From contig WTGC01000228.1 in NCBI GenBank assembly GCA_011523705.1, positions 1-64,000 on the forward strand: a stretch of 64,000 nt of DNA, given 5' to 3'. Positions 36,738 to 45,283 of this stretch are shown in pieces. A model generated the notes under the pieces. That model was not told the DNA's origin, searched no databases, and worked only from the letters and a program-made list of their open reading frames with translations. The translations under genes were made by a program, and so were the position numbers. Every line of letters starts with the position of its first letter. Within the stretch, counting starts at the first letter, position 1. This stretch comes from Chloroflexota bacterium. GTDB taxonomy: Bacteria > Chloroflexota > Anaerolineae > Aggregatilineales > Phototrophicaceae.

Positions 36738-36785
36738 TACAGTTTTCCTGTGGCTCGGTCCCAAGTCACGCAGGGGCGGTATTCT

Positions 36786-36968
36786 ACCCCTCCCCCCAGC
36801 CCCCTCCCCAACACCTTAGGGAGGGGGAGCGCCGCGGGCGAAGATGGTAGTCTCTTTCCATATCCGTACGATGTAGCGTAGCGATACCCGTGGCGAGTTT
36901 CTCCGCAAGTCTCCCCCCATAGCTAAGGGGTCGTGTAGACACTGACCCGTCGGGGGAGATTTAGAGGG
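36786..36968. repeat. two GC-rich intergenic repeats
   Basis: 36786-36832 is a CCCCTCC...CCCCTCCCC...AGGGAGGGG element, in inverse orientation to the one at 29-72. 36908-36968 has CTCCCCCC, AAGGGG and GGGGGAGATTTAGAGGGGGG blocks and contains the complement of the GTGTCTAC core (TGTAGACACTGACCC). They fill the gap between the binding-protein gene and the MalF-type gene. Confidence 0.6.
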
Positions 36969-36982
36969 GGGTGAAGAGCGCC

Positions 36983-38251
36983 CTATTCCGCTTGCCTGAT
37001 GATCGTGTGCTCTTCTTGCAGCCACTGGAAGGCTTGGTCTACATTGCGTTCGCCAGAGAGGATCGACTCCCCGAGCTGGTCAAACATCGACCAGAGCTGC
37101 GACACTTGCGGATTGTTCACAATCGGATAGCGGAATTGCGCCCCCTGCGTGATCTCGCCCCAAGACGGATTCTGCAGGTTCAGGATTGGGATCTGGGCGA
37201 CGACCTCTTCGTCTTCAAAGAGCGACTTCAAGCCGGGCATGACATTCTGGAGCGCGACGGCTTTCAGTTGGTCGTAAGAACCCAGGAACTCAAGCACTTC
37301 TCTCGCTTGCTCACGCTTTTTCGAGGCGGTTGGGATCGAATAGCCCCAGCCATGGATCAGCAGGCTGTCGTTGGCGGGACCCATCGGGAAGCGGCCCCAC
37401 GCGAGATTGTCCTCGGTCACGGAGGTATCAACCGTACTGGTGATATTGTTATACATACCTTCGTAACCCCAAACCATGCCCGCTTTGCCCCCGGCCATCA
37501 GCCCGATGACCTCGTTCCAGCCTTCGTTGATGGTGGATGGCGGCGTGATTTCGTAGTCGTTGACCCAGTCGTACATCCACTGGAGCGCGGCTCTGGTGGC
37601 GTCGTCATCGAGCGCCTGCAGATCGGCGCCCGTATGGTGCAGCGCCAACAGCACGGTATTGAAGGCGTGCCCCCCGCCGCCCAGTGGACGCCAGCCCCAA
37701 ACGCCGGCTTCCTGGTCGGTGGCTGCCAACCCGCTGGAAATGAAGTCTTCCCAAGTCGCTGGGTGTTCCGGCACCAGGTCGGTGTTGTAGAAGAAGGGCG
37801 TGGCGCCCATGAAGTAGAAAATTCGGAAAACACCGCCCATCGCATTGTCCAAGACGTTTACGCTATCGGTGAGGTCATCGGCATTGTCGGTATAGGCATT
37901 CAAATCGCTCAGGTCGAGCGCCCAGCCATTGATGCCATACATGCCGCCCAGCAGGTCATCTAGGAACATGATGTCGGCGTGGGAATAACCGGTTTGACCC
38001 CAGAGCGTGTACTTCTGCATCACGTCGCTCCAGCTCCCCGTTGGCAAACCCTCCTGAATGATCTTAATCCCGGTCGCTTCCTCAGCCGCTTCATACTGCG
38101 ACTCCCGGAATTCCCCGCCCCAGCCGACGAGGTTGATCTCGTGGTTGTCGGCGCGGACGATGTTGGGGAAGTGCGGCAACAGCGAGCTGGCCGCGACCGC
38201 GCCCGCCCCCCTCAAGAAATCACGGCGTGATATGTTTTTGACCTTATTCAT
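36983..38251 (-). CDS. ABC transporter sugar-binding protein, Tat-exported
   Basis: A 422-residue solute-binding protein, first gene of the sugar/sugar-acid cluster on the minus strand. It starts with a Tat signal (ISRRDFLRG at residues 7-15) with cut near 34. The start is fixed by AGAAGGAG 6 bases before the ATG. The GWGGEFRESQYEAAEEATGI segment resembles the spermidine/putrescine-type and uncharacterised family 1 proteins, so the ligand class is less sure than for the other binding proteins. Permeases follow after a 245-base gap of repeats. Confidence 0.88.
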   Translation of the reverse strand: MNKVKNISRRDFLRGAGAVAASSLLPHFPNIVRADNHEINLVGWGGEFRESQYEAAEEATGIKIIQEGLPTGSWSDVMQKYTLWGQTGYSHADIMFLDDLLGGMYGINGWALDLSDLNAYTDNADDLTDSVNVLDNAMGGVFRIFYFMGATPFFYNTDLVPEHPATWEDFISSGLAATDQEAGVWGWRPLGGGGHAFNTVLLALHHTGADLQALDDDATRAALQWMYDWVNDYEITPPSTINEGWNEVIGLMAGGKAGMVWGYEGMYNNITSTVDTSVTEDNLAWGRFPMGPANDSLLIHGWGYSIPTASKKREQAREVLEFLGSYDQLKAVALQNVMPGLKSLFEDEEVVAQIPILNLQNPSWGEITQGAQFRYPIVNNPQVSQLWSMFDQLGESILSGERNVDQAFQWLQEEHTIIRQAE

Positions 38252-38628
38252 TTCTAACTCCTTCTAAAAAATGATCGAGAACCGATAAACTATTGCCTCA
38301 GCGCCGATTCTATCCCCCCTTGGCGAAAAAGCAAAATATTCTACAAGTACTTAAGAATCTGTAGCGGCGACGTATGTGTCGCCCGCCTCCCACGCCAATG
38401 TCTGTCTGTCGAGGCGACCCTTGCGTCGCCCACCTGCCAAAGATGTGTTGTTTGGGCGAGACAAGTCTCGCTCCTACAAGGCCGCTAGATTAGCGTGACA
38501 TGCGATGGAGCACGATGCTCCTTGGTGATCTCACATAAACTCGGTGCACTCGGTGGTAAAATTTCAACTGTTTGCTTGCATTTACTTCTATGGTTAAATT
38601 TTAGAAATCAGCAGGAGTGAGCAAATCG
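38252..38628. other. 377-base divergent gap filled with repeats
   Basis: Holds three short palindromes: 38366-38383 (GGCGAC/GTCGCC, preceded by GTAGC), 38413-38430 (GGCGAC/GTCGCC) and 38454-38473 (GCGAGAC/GTCTCGC, followed by CCTACA), then a CTCGGTG-type motif at 38540-38562. The promoters of the two divergent genes must lie here, but no clear boxes can be named. Confidence 0.65.
38540..38562. repeat. solitary CTCGGTG...CTCGGTGGT motif
   Basis: CTCGGTGCACTCGGTGGTAAAAT differs by little from the ends of the GxxExxY cassette at 47249-47727. Confidence 0.7.
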
Positions 38629-39780
38629 ATGAAAGCCCTGACCCTCCGCGCCGAATGGGCGCCCAAACCCGGCTACGAAATGTCCGCTAGCGAGCGTGAA
38701 CTGCGCCGCCCGCGCAACGGCAATATGACATGGATGTCGCCCAGGCTTGAGCTGGGCGATGTGCCCGACCCGCAGCTCGAGCCCGATCAGGCGCTGCTGG
38801 AGGTGGCGGCGGTCGGCATCTGCGGCTCCGACATGCACATGTACGAAGCCGGCGCCGATGGCTATATGGTCTATCCCGGCCTGGTGCACACGCCCAACAT
38901 CCTTGGCCACGAGTACGCCGGCCGCATCGTCGAGCTCGGCAGCGATGTGCAGGGCTTGAGCGTCGGCGATCTGGTCGCGGTCGAGGAAATCCAGTGGTGC
39001 GGCGTCTGCACCGCTTGCCGGCGCGGCTTCGTCAATCATTGCCTCGATATCGAAGAGACTGGCTTCACCATCCCCGGCGCCATGGCGCAATACCTGCCCG
39101 TGCGCGCCAAATATTGCTGGAAGCTGGACGAAGTCGCCGAGCGCTACGGCGAAGAAGAAGCGCTGGTCATGGGCGCGATGGTCGAGCCCACTGGCGTTTC
39201 CTATCAAGGGCTGTTCAATCGCCTGCGCAACTGGCAGCCGGGCAACAACGTCGTCATCTTCGGCGCCGGACCGATCGGGCTGGCGGCGCAAGCGCTGGTC
39301 ATCGCCGCGGGAGCAGGGCAGGTCATCATGTTCGACCCGTCCGCCAGCCGCCGCGATATCGCCATGAATATGGGCGCGTCGGCCGCGCTGGACCCGGTCG
39401 GCATCGATCTCGACGAGGTGATCATGGGGCATACTTTCGGGCGTGGCGTCGACTACGTGGTGGAATGCGCCGGTTTCGCCGATAAGACCATCGAGCCGCT
39501 CGACCGCTGCCTGGCGGTCAATGCCTCCATCATCGATATCGGCATGGGCGGCGATAACCCGACCGTGCCCGTCGTCGCCTACAAGCGCATGGGCGTGCAG
39601 TACGCCGGTTCGCTCGGGCACGCCGGCGGACCCTTCATGCATGTGATCCGGCTGATGGCGGCCGGCAGAATCGACATGCGCAAGATGGTCAGCGCGCGCC
39701 TGCCGCTGGACGACGCCCTGGCCGCCTTCAAGCGCCTCGAAAGCCGCCAAGACGCCAAGATCATCCTGCAGCCGAACTAG
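38629..39780 (+). CDS. zinc-dependent alcohol (polyol/threonine-type) dehydrogenase
   Basis: A 383-residue medium-chain dehydrogenase. The catalytic zinc site is in GICGSDMHMY near residue 62 and GHEYAG near 95. The structural zinc site has four cysteines (WCGVCTACRRGFVNHC near 124-139). The NAD(H)-binding motif is FGAGPIGLAAQ near 211. The ATG at 38629 is 11 bases after AGGAG. It diverges from the sugar importer cluster; oxidation of the imported sugar or polyol is likely but not proven. An N-terminal insertion of about 20 residues (SERELRRPRNGNMT) is unusual. Confidence 0.88.
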   Translation: MKALTLRAEWAPKPGYEMSASERELRRPRNGNMTWMSPRLELGDVPDPQLEPDQALLEVAAVGICGSDMHMYEAGADGYMVYPGLVHTPNILGHEYAGRIVELGSDVQGLSVGDLVAVEEIQWCGVCTACRRGFVNHCLDIEETGFTIPGAMAQYLPVRAKYCWKLDEVAERYGEEEALVMGAMVEPTGVSYQGLFNRLRNWQPGNNVVIFGAGPIGLAAQALVIAAGAGQVIMFDPSASRRDIAMNMGASAALDPVGIDLDEVIMGHTFGRGVDYVVECAGFADKTIEPLDRCLAVNASIIDIGMGGDNPTVPVVAYKRMGVQYAGSLGHAGGPFMHVIRLMAAGRIDMRKMVSARLPLDDALAAFKRLESRQDAKIILQPN

Positions 39781-39797
39781 GCTAACGGGGCGCACTC

Positions 39798-40019
39798 ATG
39801 GGCGACTGGATTCTAATCATCGGCGGCATCGTCTTTTGGATCCTGGCGGGACTTTGCGCGTACCGGCGCGATCTCGTCTGGCGCCTCTATTCGCTGGAAC
39901 CGCGCTGGAGAATAGACAACCCTGAACGGACCGAGGCCTGGGACGCCAAGACGCGGCGCTCGGCGCTGATCTTCGCGTTGCTAGGTGTAGTCTTTGTGGC
40001 GCTGGGCTTGGTGATATGA
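39798..40019 (+). CDS. small membrane protein, two helices
   Basis: 73 residues with helices at about 3-22 and 54-73, and a polar middle (RWRIDNPERTEAWDAKTRR). The layout resembles the DUF6199-type two-helix proteins; the match is tentative and function is unknown. It follows the dehydrogenase by 17 bases and probably shares its message. A palindromic repeat starts 1 base after its stop. Confidence 0.65.
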   Translation: MGDWILIIGGIVFWILAGLCAYRRDLVWRLYSLEPRWRIDNPERTEAWDAKTRRSALIFALLGVVFVALGLVI

Positions 40020-40020
40020 T

Positions 40021-40063
40021 GGGCGAGTCACCGCCGGCGGTCAGTGTCTACGCGACCTCGCCC
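40021..40063. repeat. dispersed palindrome with core between convergent genes
   Basis: Outer arms GGGCGAG and CTCGCCC, then CCTACG. The loop holds TCAGTGTCTACGCGACC at 40041-40057, identical to 33600-33616. It fills the whole space between the two stop codons and may end transcription from both sides. Confidence 0.8.
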
Positions 40064-41443
40064 CTACGTCTTAACCGCGCCCAAATTGTGATACAAGCGC
40101 ACGGCCGCTTCCAGCGATGTATAGAAGCTGTCCAACTTCAAATACTCATTGGGCGAGTGGATGCCCTCGCCTTCGCCATAGGCAAATGCGGTTATCGGCA
40201 AGCCGATCAAGCGATTGAATACGCCCAGAATCGGGATGGACCCGCCGGTGCGGACGAGCTGCGCCCGTTTCCCCACCGTCGCTTCAATTGCCGATTGCAC
40301 CGATTCCAGCCAGGGACCGTCGGTGACCAGCTCGAAATACCATGCGAGCTCGCCGAGATTGCACTCGACATTGACCGTATCGGTCGCGAATCCTTCGACA
40401 TATTCCTTGAGCGCCTCCGCGATTTCCGGCGGGTCTTGATCGGGCGCCAGCCGCATGGTGATTTTGAAGCCGGCTTCCGCTGGAATGATCGTCTTGTTGC
40501 CCGCACCTTGATAACCACCCCACATGCCGGTGATGTCACAGGTGGGGTAGACGGTGGCGCGCTCGGCGGCCGGCGCGATTGTATCGCCCCAGAAGCGCTC
40601 GACGCCGGCGCCCTCCAACAGCGCCTCTTCCTGAAAGCCGGCGTCGATGCGCGTCTTGTCCAGCGCGTTCGCTTCTCGCACTCTGTCGTAATAGCCGGGC
40701 ACCTGAACGCGTCCGTCATCGTCATGGAAGGCGCCGATGATGCGGCCGGCGACATGCAGCGGATTCTGCACCAAGCCGCCGTAAAGCCCGGAGTGGATAT
40801 CGGCTTTTGGCCCAGTTACCCGGACTTCGGCGGTGACCATGCCGCGCCCGCCATAGTAGAGCCGTGGATCATCAGGTGCGAAATCGCCATCGCAATTCAG
40901 CAGCACGTCCGCTTTGAGCCGCGCCTCGTTCGCCTTGACGAAGGCTTCTATGCTGGGCGAGCCCGATTCTTCTTCGCCCTCAAACATGATCTTGACATTG
41001 ACCGGCAACGCGCCATTTGTGCGGAGCAGCGCCTCGAAAATCTTGAGATTGCCCCAAACGCCGGCTTTATTGTCGCTGGCGCCGCGCGCGAACAACTTTC
41101 GCCCTTTGATGACGCCCTCAAAAGGTTCCGTTTCCCAAAGCGGCAGCGGATCCACCGGCTGCACATCGTAATGCGCGTAGACCAGCACGGTCGGCTTGTC
41201 GGCGCCGGCTTTGAGCCATTCGCCGTAAACGACCGGATAGCCAGCTGTGGCGATCGCCTCGCAATTGTCGAAGCCCAATGTCTCGAGTTGCTCCACGATC
41301 CAGTCGGCGCAGGCGCGCACATCGTCCGCATAAGCCGGGTCCGCGCTGATGGAGGGAAAGCGCAGCAGCGCCTTGTAATCTTCCATCATCTTATCTTGCG
41401 TTTCTTGCAGATAATCGATTGTGCTCTGGATGCGTTCCGCCAT
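40064..41443 (-). CDS. M20-family metallopeptidase (dipeptidase)
   Basis: A 459-residue zinc peptidase acting on dipeptides or related amides. Metal ligands are visible: HYDVQPVDP near residue 93, GASDNKAG near 124, EGEEESGSPS near 157 and CDGD near 186. The length and the DVQPVDPLPLWETEPFEGVIK segment are typical for the dipeptidase group (the PepV/CNDP-like proteins) and not for acetylornithine deacetylases. It has no signal peptide. It stands alone. Confidence 0.9.
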   Translation of the reverse strand: MAERIQSTIDYLQETQDKMMEDYKALLRFPSISADPAYADDVRACADWIVEQLETLGFDNCEAIATAGYPVVYGEWLKAGADKPTVLVYAHYDVQPVDPLPLWETEPFEGVIKGRKLFARGASDNKAGVWGNLKIFEALLRTNGALPVNVKIMFEGEEESGSPSIEAFVKANEARLKADVLLNCDGDFAPDDPRLYYGGRGMVTAEVRVTGPKADIHSGLYGGLVQNPLHVAGRIIGAFHDDDGRVQVPGYYDRVREANALDKTRIDAGFQEEALLEGAGVERFWGDTIAPAAERATVYPTCDITGMWGGYQGAGNKTIIPAEAGFKITMRLAPDQDPPEIAEALKEYVEGFATDTVNVECNLGELAWYFELVTDGPWLESVQSAIEATVGKRAQLVRTGGSIPILGVFNRLIGLPITAFAYGEGEGIHSPNEYLKLDSFYTSLEAAVRLYHNLGAVKT

Positions 41444-41789
41444 TCTGATCCCTCTTTACATGTCCGTAACCTGCCGACAATCATAACGCAATGGTGTGAA
41501 TAATGCGGCAGCGAAATCAGGCCCTTGTCCACAACTGCTGAGTACTTTGCTTGCGCCAGCCCCAGAGTGGCGAGAGCGGTGAAAACAGATGATGCACGGA
41601 TTTAACTCATTCCTGTATGACAACCTCTCGGTGCTCTTGTTACCCTCGGTGTGCTCGGAGATAAAGAAACAAGTGCAGTGCTCGATGCAAGAACATATCC
41701 ACATATTCGCCTCGCCTCATTCCGTTAAGCACTCCTTTAGATTTTCAATCTACGCTAAAATGAACGGCGAAACTAGCGCATAGAACGGC
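41444..41789. other. 346-base gap
   Basis: No gene supported. A weak CTCGGTG...CTCGGAG motif lies near 41628-41660. A short open frame at 41589-41783 lacks a ribosome-binding site and resembles nothing known. Promoters for the two divergent genes should be here. Confidence 0.5.
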
Positions 41790-41795
41790 GTGGAA

Positions 41796-42527
41796 ATGAC
41801 TGCGAAAAAACGGAACATTCTGGTCGTAGACGACGAACGCACGATCCGCGAAGTGGTGCGGCGATACCTCGAGCTGGAGGGCTTCGCCGTCACCGAGGCC
41901 GAGACGGGACCCCAAGCCTTGTCCATTCTGCAGGACAGCCGCCCCGACTTAATTGTGCTCGATATCATGCTGCCCGGCGTCGACGGCTTTTCCATCACGC
42001 GGCGCCTGCGTCAGGCCGATGATTACGGCGCCTTGGCGATTGATGGCGATATTCCCATCATCTTGCTCACGGCGCGCACGAACGAGGTCGATCGCGTGGC
42101 CGGGCTGGAGCTGGGCGCGGACGACTATGTCACCAAGCCCTTCAGCCCACGCGAACTGGTGGCCCGCGTGAAGACGGTGCTGCGGCGGACGACCGCGGCC
42201 GAAGCCGAAAGCGAAAGCCCGGTCGAGATTGGCGCTTTGTCACTCGATCCGCGCAGCCGTTCGGTCAGCGTGGACGGCGGTGGCGTCTCGCTGACGGCCA
42301 AAGAGTTTGATCTGCTCGCTTTTCTGCTGCGCCATCCGCGGCAGGTGTTTACGCGGCAGCAACTGCTGGACAAGGTCTGGGGCTACGAATTTTATGGCGA
42401 CGAAAGCACAGTGACGGTTCACGTGCGGCGCCTGCGGGAAAAGCTGGAGCCAAACCCGAGCAAGCCGAGTTACATCCAGACGGTCTGGGGCGTGGGCTAC
42501 AAGTTTGAAGCGCCCTCCGCTTCTTAG
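41796..42527 (+). CDS. OmpR/PhoB-family response regulator
   Basis: DNA-binding output half of a two-component system, 243 residues. The receiver domain has the acidic pair VVDDE near residue 12, the phospho-acceptor aspartate in VLDIMLPGVDG (D56), and the TKPFSPREL lysine. The C-terminal winged helix has SVDGGGVSLTAKEFDLLAFLLRHP and YIQTVWGVGYKFE. A loop in the receiver is longer by about seven residues (QADDYGALAIDGDIP). The ATG at 41796 is chosen; a GTG two codons upstream is possible. The histidine kinase follows after 282 bases. Confidence 0.92.
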   Translation: MTAKKRNILVVDDERTIREVVRRYLELEGFAVTEAETGPQALSILQDSRPDLIVLDIMLPGVDGFSITRRLRQADDYGALAIDGDIPIILLTARTNEVDRVAGLELGADDYVTKPFSPRELVARVKTVLRRTTAAEAESESPVEIGALSLDPRSRSVSVDGGGVSLTAKEFDLLAFLLRHPRQVFTRQQLLDKVWGYEFYGDESTVTVHVRRLREKLEPNPSKPSYIQTVWGVGYKFEAPSAS

Positions 42528-42660
42528 CAGGCAATGTCTGCTGTGAGGATTCTGGCCTTCTATGGATTTCATCTATATTTTGTGTTTTCGGGAGTTGCGA
42601 CGAGGAAATGCAAATGATGGCCCTTTGCATGCAACTCTCGAAATAATGAAGACCGTGTAC

Positions 42661-42681
42661 GGGCGAGCCGGTGGCTCGCCC
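42661..42681. repeat. dispersed palindrome, GGGCGAGCC-GGT-GGCTCGCCC
   Basis: A perfect 9-bp stem with a 3-base loop, between the response regulator and kinase genes. It could terminate or separate their expression. Confidence 0.75.
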
Positions 42682-42809
42682 ACGAATGCTGCTCTTTTGC
42701 TTCCACTATTTCGAAAACCCCATTGGCTTCTTCCGCAGTGTACTTGGTGGTTCATGAACCGGCTGCCCACAGATCCTAAAAGTCCCGAATAGCGAAAGTA
42801 ATTGAGACG

Positions 42810-44069
42810 ATGCGCGTGGATCAGAGACTATACCAGAACCCCCTCATCATTTTCCTCATCGTTTTGCTGATTCCGATTGCCGGCGCCTTGTTTAGCGAGT
42901 TGGTCATGTTTGACTTGCCCGGCAATGAGGTGCAAGATCTGATGGCATTCATGACTGTCACCGGCCTGACCAGTTCGCTGCTGTCCTATGCCTTTTATCG
43001 GCTGGGCGTCTTGGAATGGTTTCGCAGTTTGCGCTGGGCCATCTGGATGGTGATCGCGCTGCTGGTATTGATGATCTTTCTCAACGTATGGGTCATCGCC
43101 CGCTTCACATTCATTCAGAACCATTACCTGACGCTGACCTCGGTCTTGCTGGTATTCGCCGGGCTTTCCGCGCTGACTATCGGTTTCTTTGCGTCCAAGA
43201 CCATGACCGACCGCCTCAGCAAGTTGAGCGACGCCACGCGCTCGCTGGCGGGCCGAGACTTTGCCATCCGCCTCAAAATCTCCGGCAATGACGAAATCGC
43301 GCAGTTGGCCGATACATTTAACGCCATGGCGCAGAATCTGCAAGAAGTCGAGGAACAGAAGCGGCAGCTGGAGCAAACGCGCCGCGACCTGACCGCCTGG
43401 GTTTCGCACGATCTGCGCACGCCGCTGACGTCAATCCGCGTGATGATCGAGGCCATGCTTGATGGCGTGGTCGCCGATGACGAGACGGTGCATCGCTATC
43501 TGGATAACAGCCGTGTCGAAATCGAACACCTTAGCGGTTTGATCGATGATCTGTTTGAGTTGGCGCAGCTTGATGTCGGGCATCTGCAGATTCGTATTCA
43601 GCGCGCCTCGATTCGCGATCTGATCTCGGATACGCTCGGCAGCATGCGGCTGGAGGCCGACAGGCGCGGCATCGAGCTGAACGGCGAAGTTGCCGATGAT
43701 GTCGATATGATCCGGATGGCGCCGGACAAGATTCAGCGCGTCTTGACCAATCTGGTCGACAACGCCATCAAATACGCCGAAAGCGGCGAGCGCGTCACTC
43801 TGCGCGCCTGGCAAAGCGGCGACGAGATCCGTATCGATATTCACAATAGCGGGTCTTATATCCCTGAGGATGTCTTGCCCCGTCTGTTTGAGAGCTTTTA
43901 TCGCGGCGAGGGCTCGCGCAAACGTGGCGACGATGGCGGGCGCGGAACCGGCCTGGGACTGGCCATCGCCCGCGGCTTCATTGAAGCGCATGGCGGGCGC
44001 ATCTGGGCCACGAGCGTTCAATCGCAGGGAACCACGTTTAGCTTCTCGCTGCCGCAAGCCGCCGAATGA
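42810..44069 (+). CDS. sensor histidine kinase with HAMP domain
   Basis: Input half of the two-component system, 419 residues. Four hydrophobic segments lie at about residues 11-31, 43-62, 71-95 and 107-127, with almost no extracellular domain, so it likely senses a membrane or cytoplasmic signal. HAMP follows (about 130-180), then the H-box WVSHDLRTPLTSIR with the phospho-histidine near residue 197, and the ATP-binding N-box NLVDNAIKYAES and G-box GGRGTGLGLAIARGF. All catalytic motifs are intact. Confidence 0.92.
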   Translation: MRVDQRLYQNPLIIFLIVLLIPIAGALFSELVMFDLPGNEVQDLMAFMTVTGLTSSLLSYAFYRLGVLEWFRSLRWAIWMVIALLVLMIFLNVWVIARFTFIQNHYLTLTSVLLVFAGLSALTIGFFASKTMTDRLSKLSDATRSLAGRDFAIRLKISGNDEIAQLADTFNAMAQNLQEVEEQKRQLEQTRRDLTAWVSHDLRTPLTSIRVMIEAMLDGVVADDETVHRYLDNSRVEIEHLSGLIDDLFELAQLDVGHLQIRIQRASIRDLISDTLGSMRLEADRRGIELNGEVADDVDMIRMAPDKIQRVLTNLVDNAIKYAESGERVTLRAWQSGDEIRIDIHNSGSYIPEDVLPRLFESFYRGEGSRKRGDDGGRGTGLGLAIARGFIEAHGGRIWATSVQSQGTTFSFSLPQAAE

Positions 44070-44106
44070 GACCGCGCTGGCGGGCCAATCTCAGAAAGGA
44101 TCGACA

Positions 44107-44712
44107 GTGCAAAACAATCGCATTAGACTGATAACCCGCGAAATGGCGCCCGCCGAGCTTGAGGCGATTTATGAACGCGCCGACAGTCTTGATCTCGATG
44201 GCGAACTGCCGGGACCCACATTATTTGCCGATCAAGTACGCGCCCTGGCGCATCATCCGGCCCTGCTTCAGTCCTTGACCAAAGTGTATGAGGCCTTTGC
44301 CGAATCGCTTTCGGTCGAGCGCAAGCTGCTGGAACTGGGCGTGCTTATCTGCTCGCGCGTGAACGCCTGCGACTACTGTTTGCAGCATCACGCGCCGCTG
44401 GCGCAGGCCGCGGGCTTGAGCAAGATCCAGCTTAGGCGCATCGAATCAGGCGATTGGCGCGAACAGCGCAATTTGTGGAGCAACGAGGAATGGCTGGTCA
44501 TCCTGTATGCCGAGCAGTTGACGCGCGAGCCCTACAAAATCACGAATGATTTCTTCGCCGAGTTGCGCAATTGCTTTGATGACCGTCAGATCGTAGACAT
44601 GACGATGCGCTTCGCCCTCTGCTCGGCGTGGAACAAGTTTAATGATGCGCTGCGATTAAACACGGAGTTGGCGTTCCAACACGCATTTGCTGAATTGATG
44701 GTCGCAGACTGA
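44107..44712 (+). CDS. AhpD-like carboxymuconolactone decarboxylase-family protein
   Basis: A 201-residue all-helical protein with the CxxC pair in NACDYCLQHH near residue 93, as in AhpD peroxidase-type members, preceded by the helix ERKLLELGVLICSRV. It may act in peroxide reduction or oxidative stress. The GTG at 44107 has AGAAAGGA about 8 bases before it; longer in-frame starts lie inside the kinase gene. It follows the kinase by 37 bases and is probably co-transcribed. Confidence 0.82.
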   Translation: MQNNRIRLITREMAPAELEAIYERADSLDLDGELPGPTLFADQVRALAHHPALLQSLTKVYEAFAESLSVERKLLELGVLICSRVNACDYCLQHHAPLAQAAGLSKIQLRRIESGDWREQRNLWSNEEWLVILYAEQLTREPYKITNDFFAELRNCFDDRQIVDMTMRFALCSAWNKFNDALRLNTELAFQHAFAELMVAD

Positions 44713-44728
44713 TCGAGCCGCTCGTCCC

Positions 44729-45115
44729 TCACTCAACGATGCGATAGCACGCGTCCAGGCGCCATTCCACCAATTCAATCCCGTGCCGCTGCATGAATTC
44801 GCGCGAGGGCGCGCTGTGCTCCCAGGAAGCGCCGATGATCACCTTGGGGATTTGATAGCGCACGATCGCCCCGGCGCACATCAAACAGGGAAAGGCGGTG
44901 GTGTAGAGCACGGTGTCGGCATAGCTCTCCTGCAAGCCGGCCGCTTTGATCGCTTCCATTTCACCGTGGCTGAGCGGGTCGTTGTTCTGGATCATCATAT
45001 TGCGTCCGCGCCCGATGACTTCCCCAGCCCTAACCAGCGCCGCGCCGAACGGACTGCCGCCTTCCGCTTTGGTAGCGTAGGCTTCTTCAATCGCTATCGC
45101 CATGAACTTGTCCAT
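44729..45115 (-). CDS. nucleoside/cytosine deaminase-family protein
   Basis: A 128-residue zinc deaminase. The zinc ligands are in SHGEME (His, with the proton-shuttling Glu) near residue 49 and PCLMCAG near 77. The segment CAGAIVRYQIPKVIIGASW is close to that of cytosine deaminases and guanine deaminases. The short single domain fits both groups; the base cannot be chosen from sequence. It converges on the AhpD-like gene. Confidence 0.85.
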   Translation of the reverse strand: MDKFMAIAIEEAYATKAEGGSPFGAALVRAGEVIGRGRNMMIQNNDPLSHGEMEAIKAAGLQESYADTVLYTTAFPCLMCAGAIVRYQIPKVIIGASWEHSAPSREFMQRHGIELVEWRLDACYRIVE

Positions 45116-45244
45116 ATTGCCTCTCCCTCGCGCTTCCGCTTCCCGTGAATGGGAACATGACTGGACGCGTCCAGCCCCCCCTAGTCAGATGATACCGCTT
45201 TAAGTTCGCGATTTTAAGGCGCCTGCCGCGAATGAATTCTGTGC

Positions 45245-45275
45245 TATAATGACAATACTGACCAGTCAGTATTGT
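45245..45275 (+). promoter_or_regulatory. promoter -10 box and operator of the tetR-type gene
   Basis: TATAAT at 45245-45250 is followed at once by a perfect inverted repeat, ACAATACTGAC-CA-GTCAGTATTGT (45252-45275, arms of 11 bases). The site covers the probable transcription start and ends 8 bases before the ATG, which points to self-repression by the TetR-family protein. Confidence 0.82.
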
Positions 45276-45283
45276 GAGTTTTC

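Noticed and set aside
38366-38473. Three palindromes close together as a possible CRISPR array
   Set aside because: The units differ in sequence, spacing is irregular, and there are no cas genes.
38608-39795. 395-codon open frame opposite the zinc dehydrogenase
   Set aside because: Antisense to a protein with both zinc sites and the nucleotide-binding motif.
40016-41503. 495-codon open frame opposite the M20 peptidase
   Set aside because: Starts in a repeat and covers the whole antisense of a well-supported gene.
42562-42792. 76-codon open frame before the histidine kinase
   Set aside because: It runs through a palindromic repeat and has no start signal.
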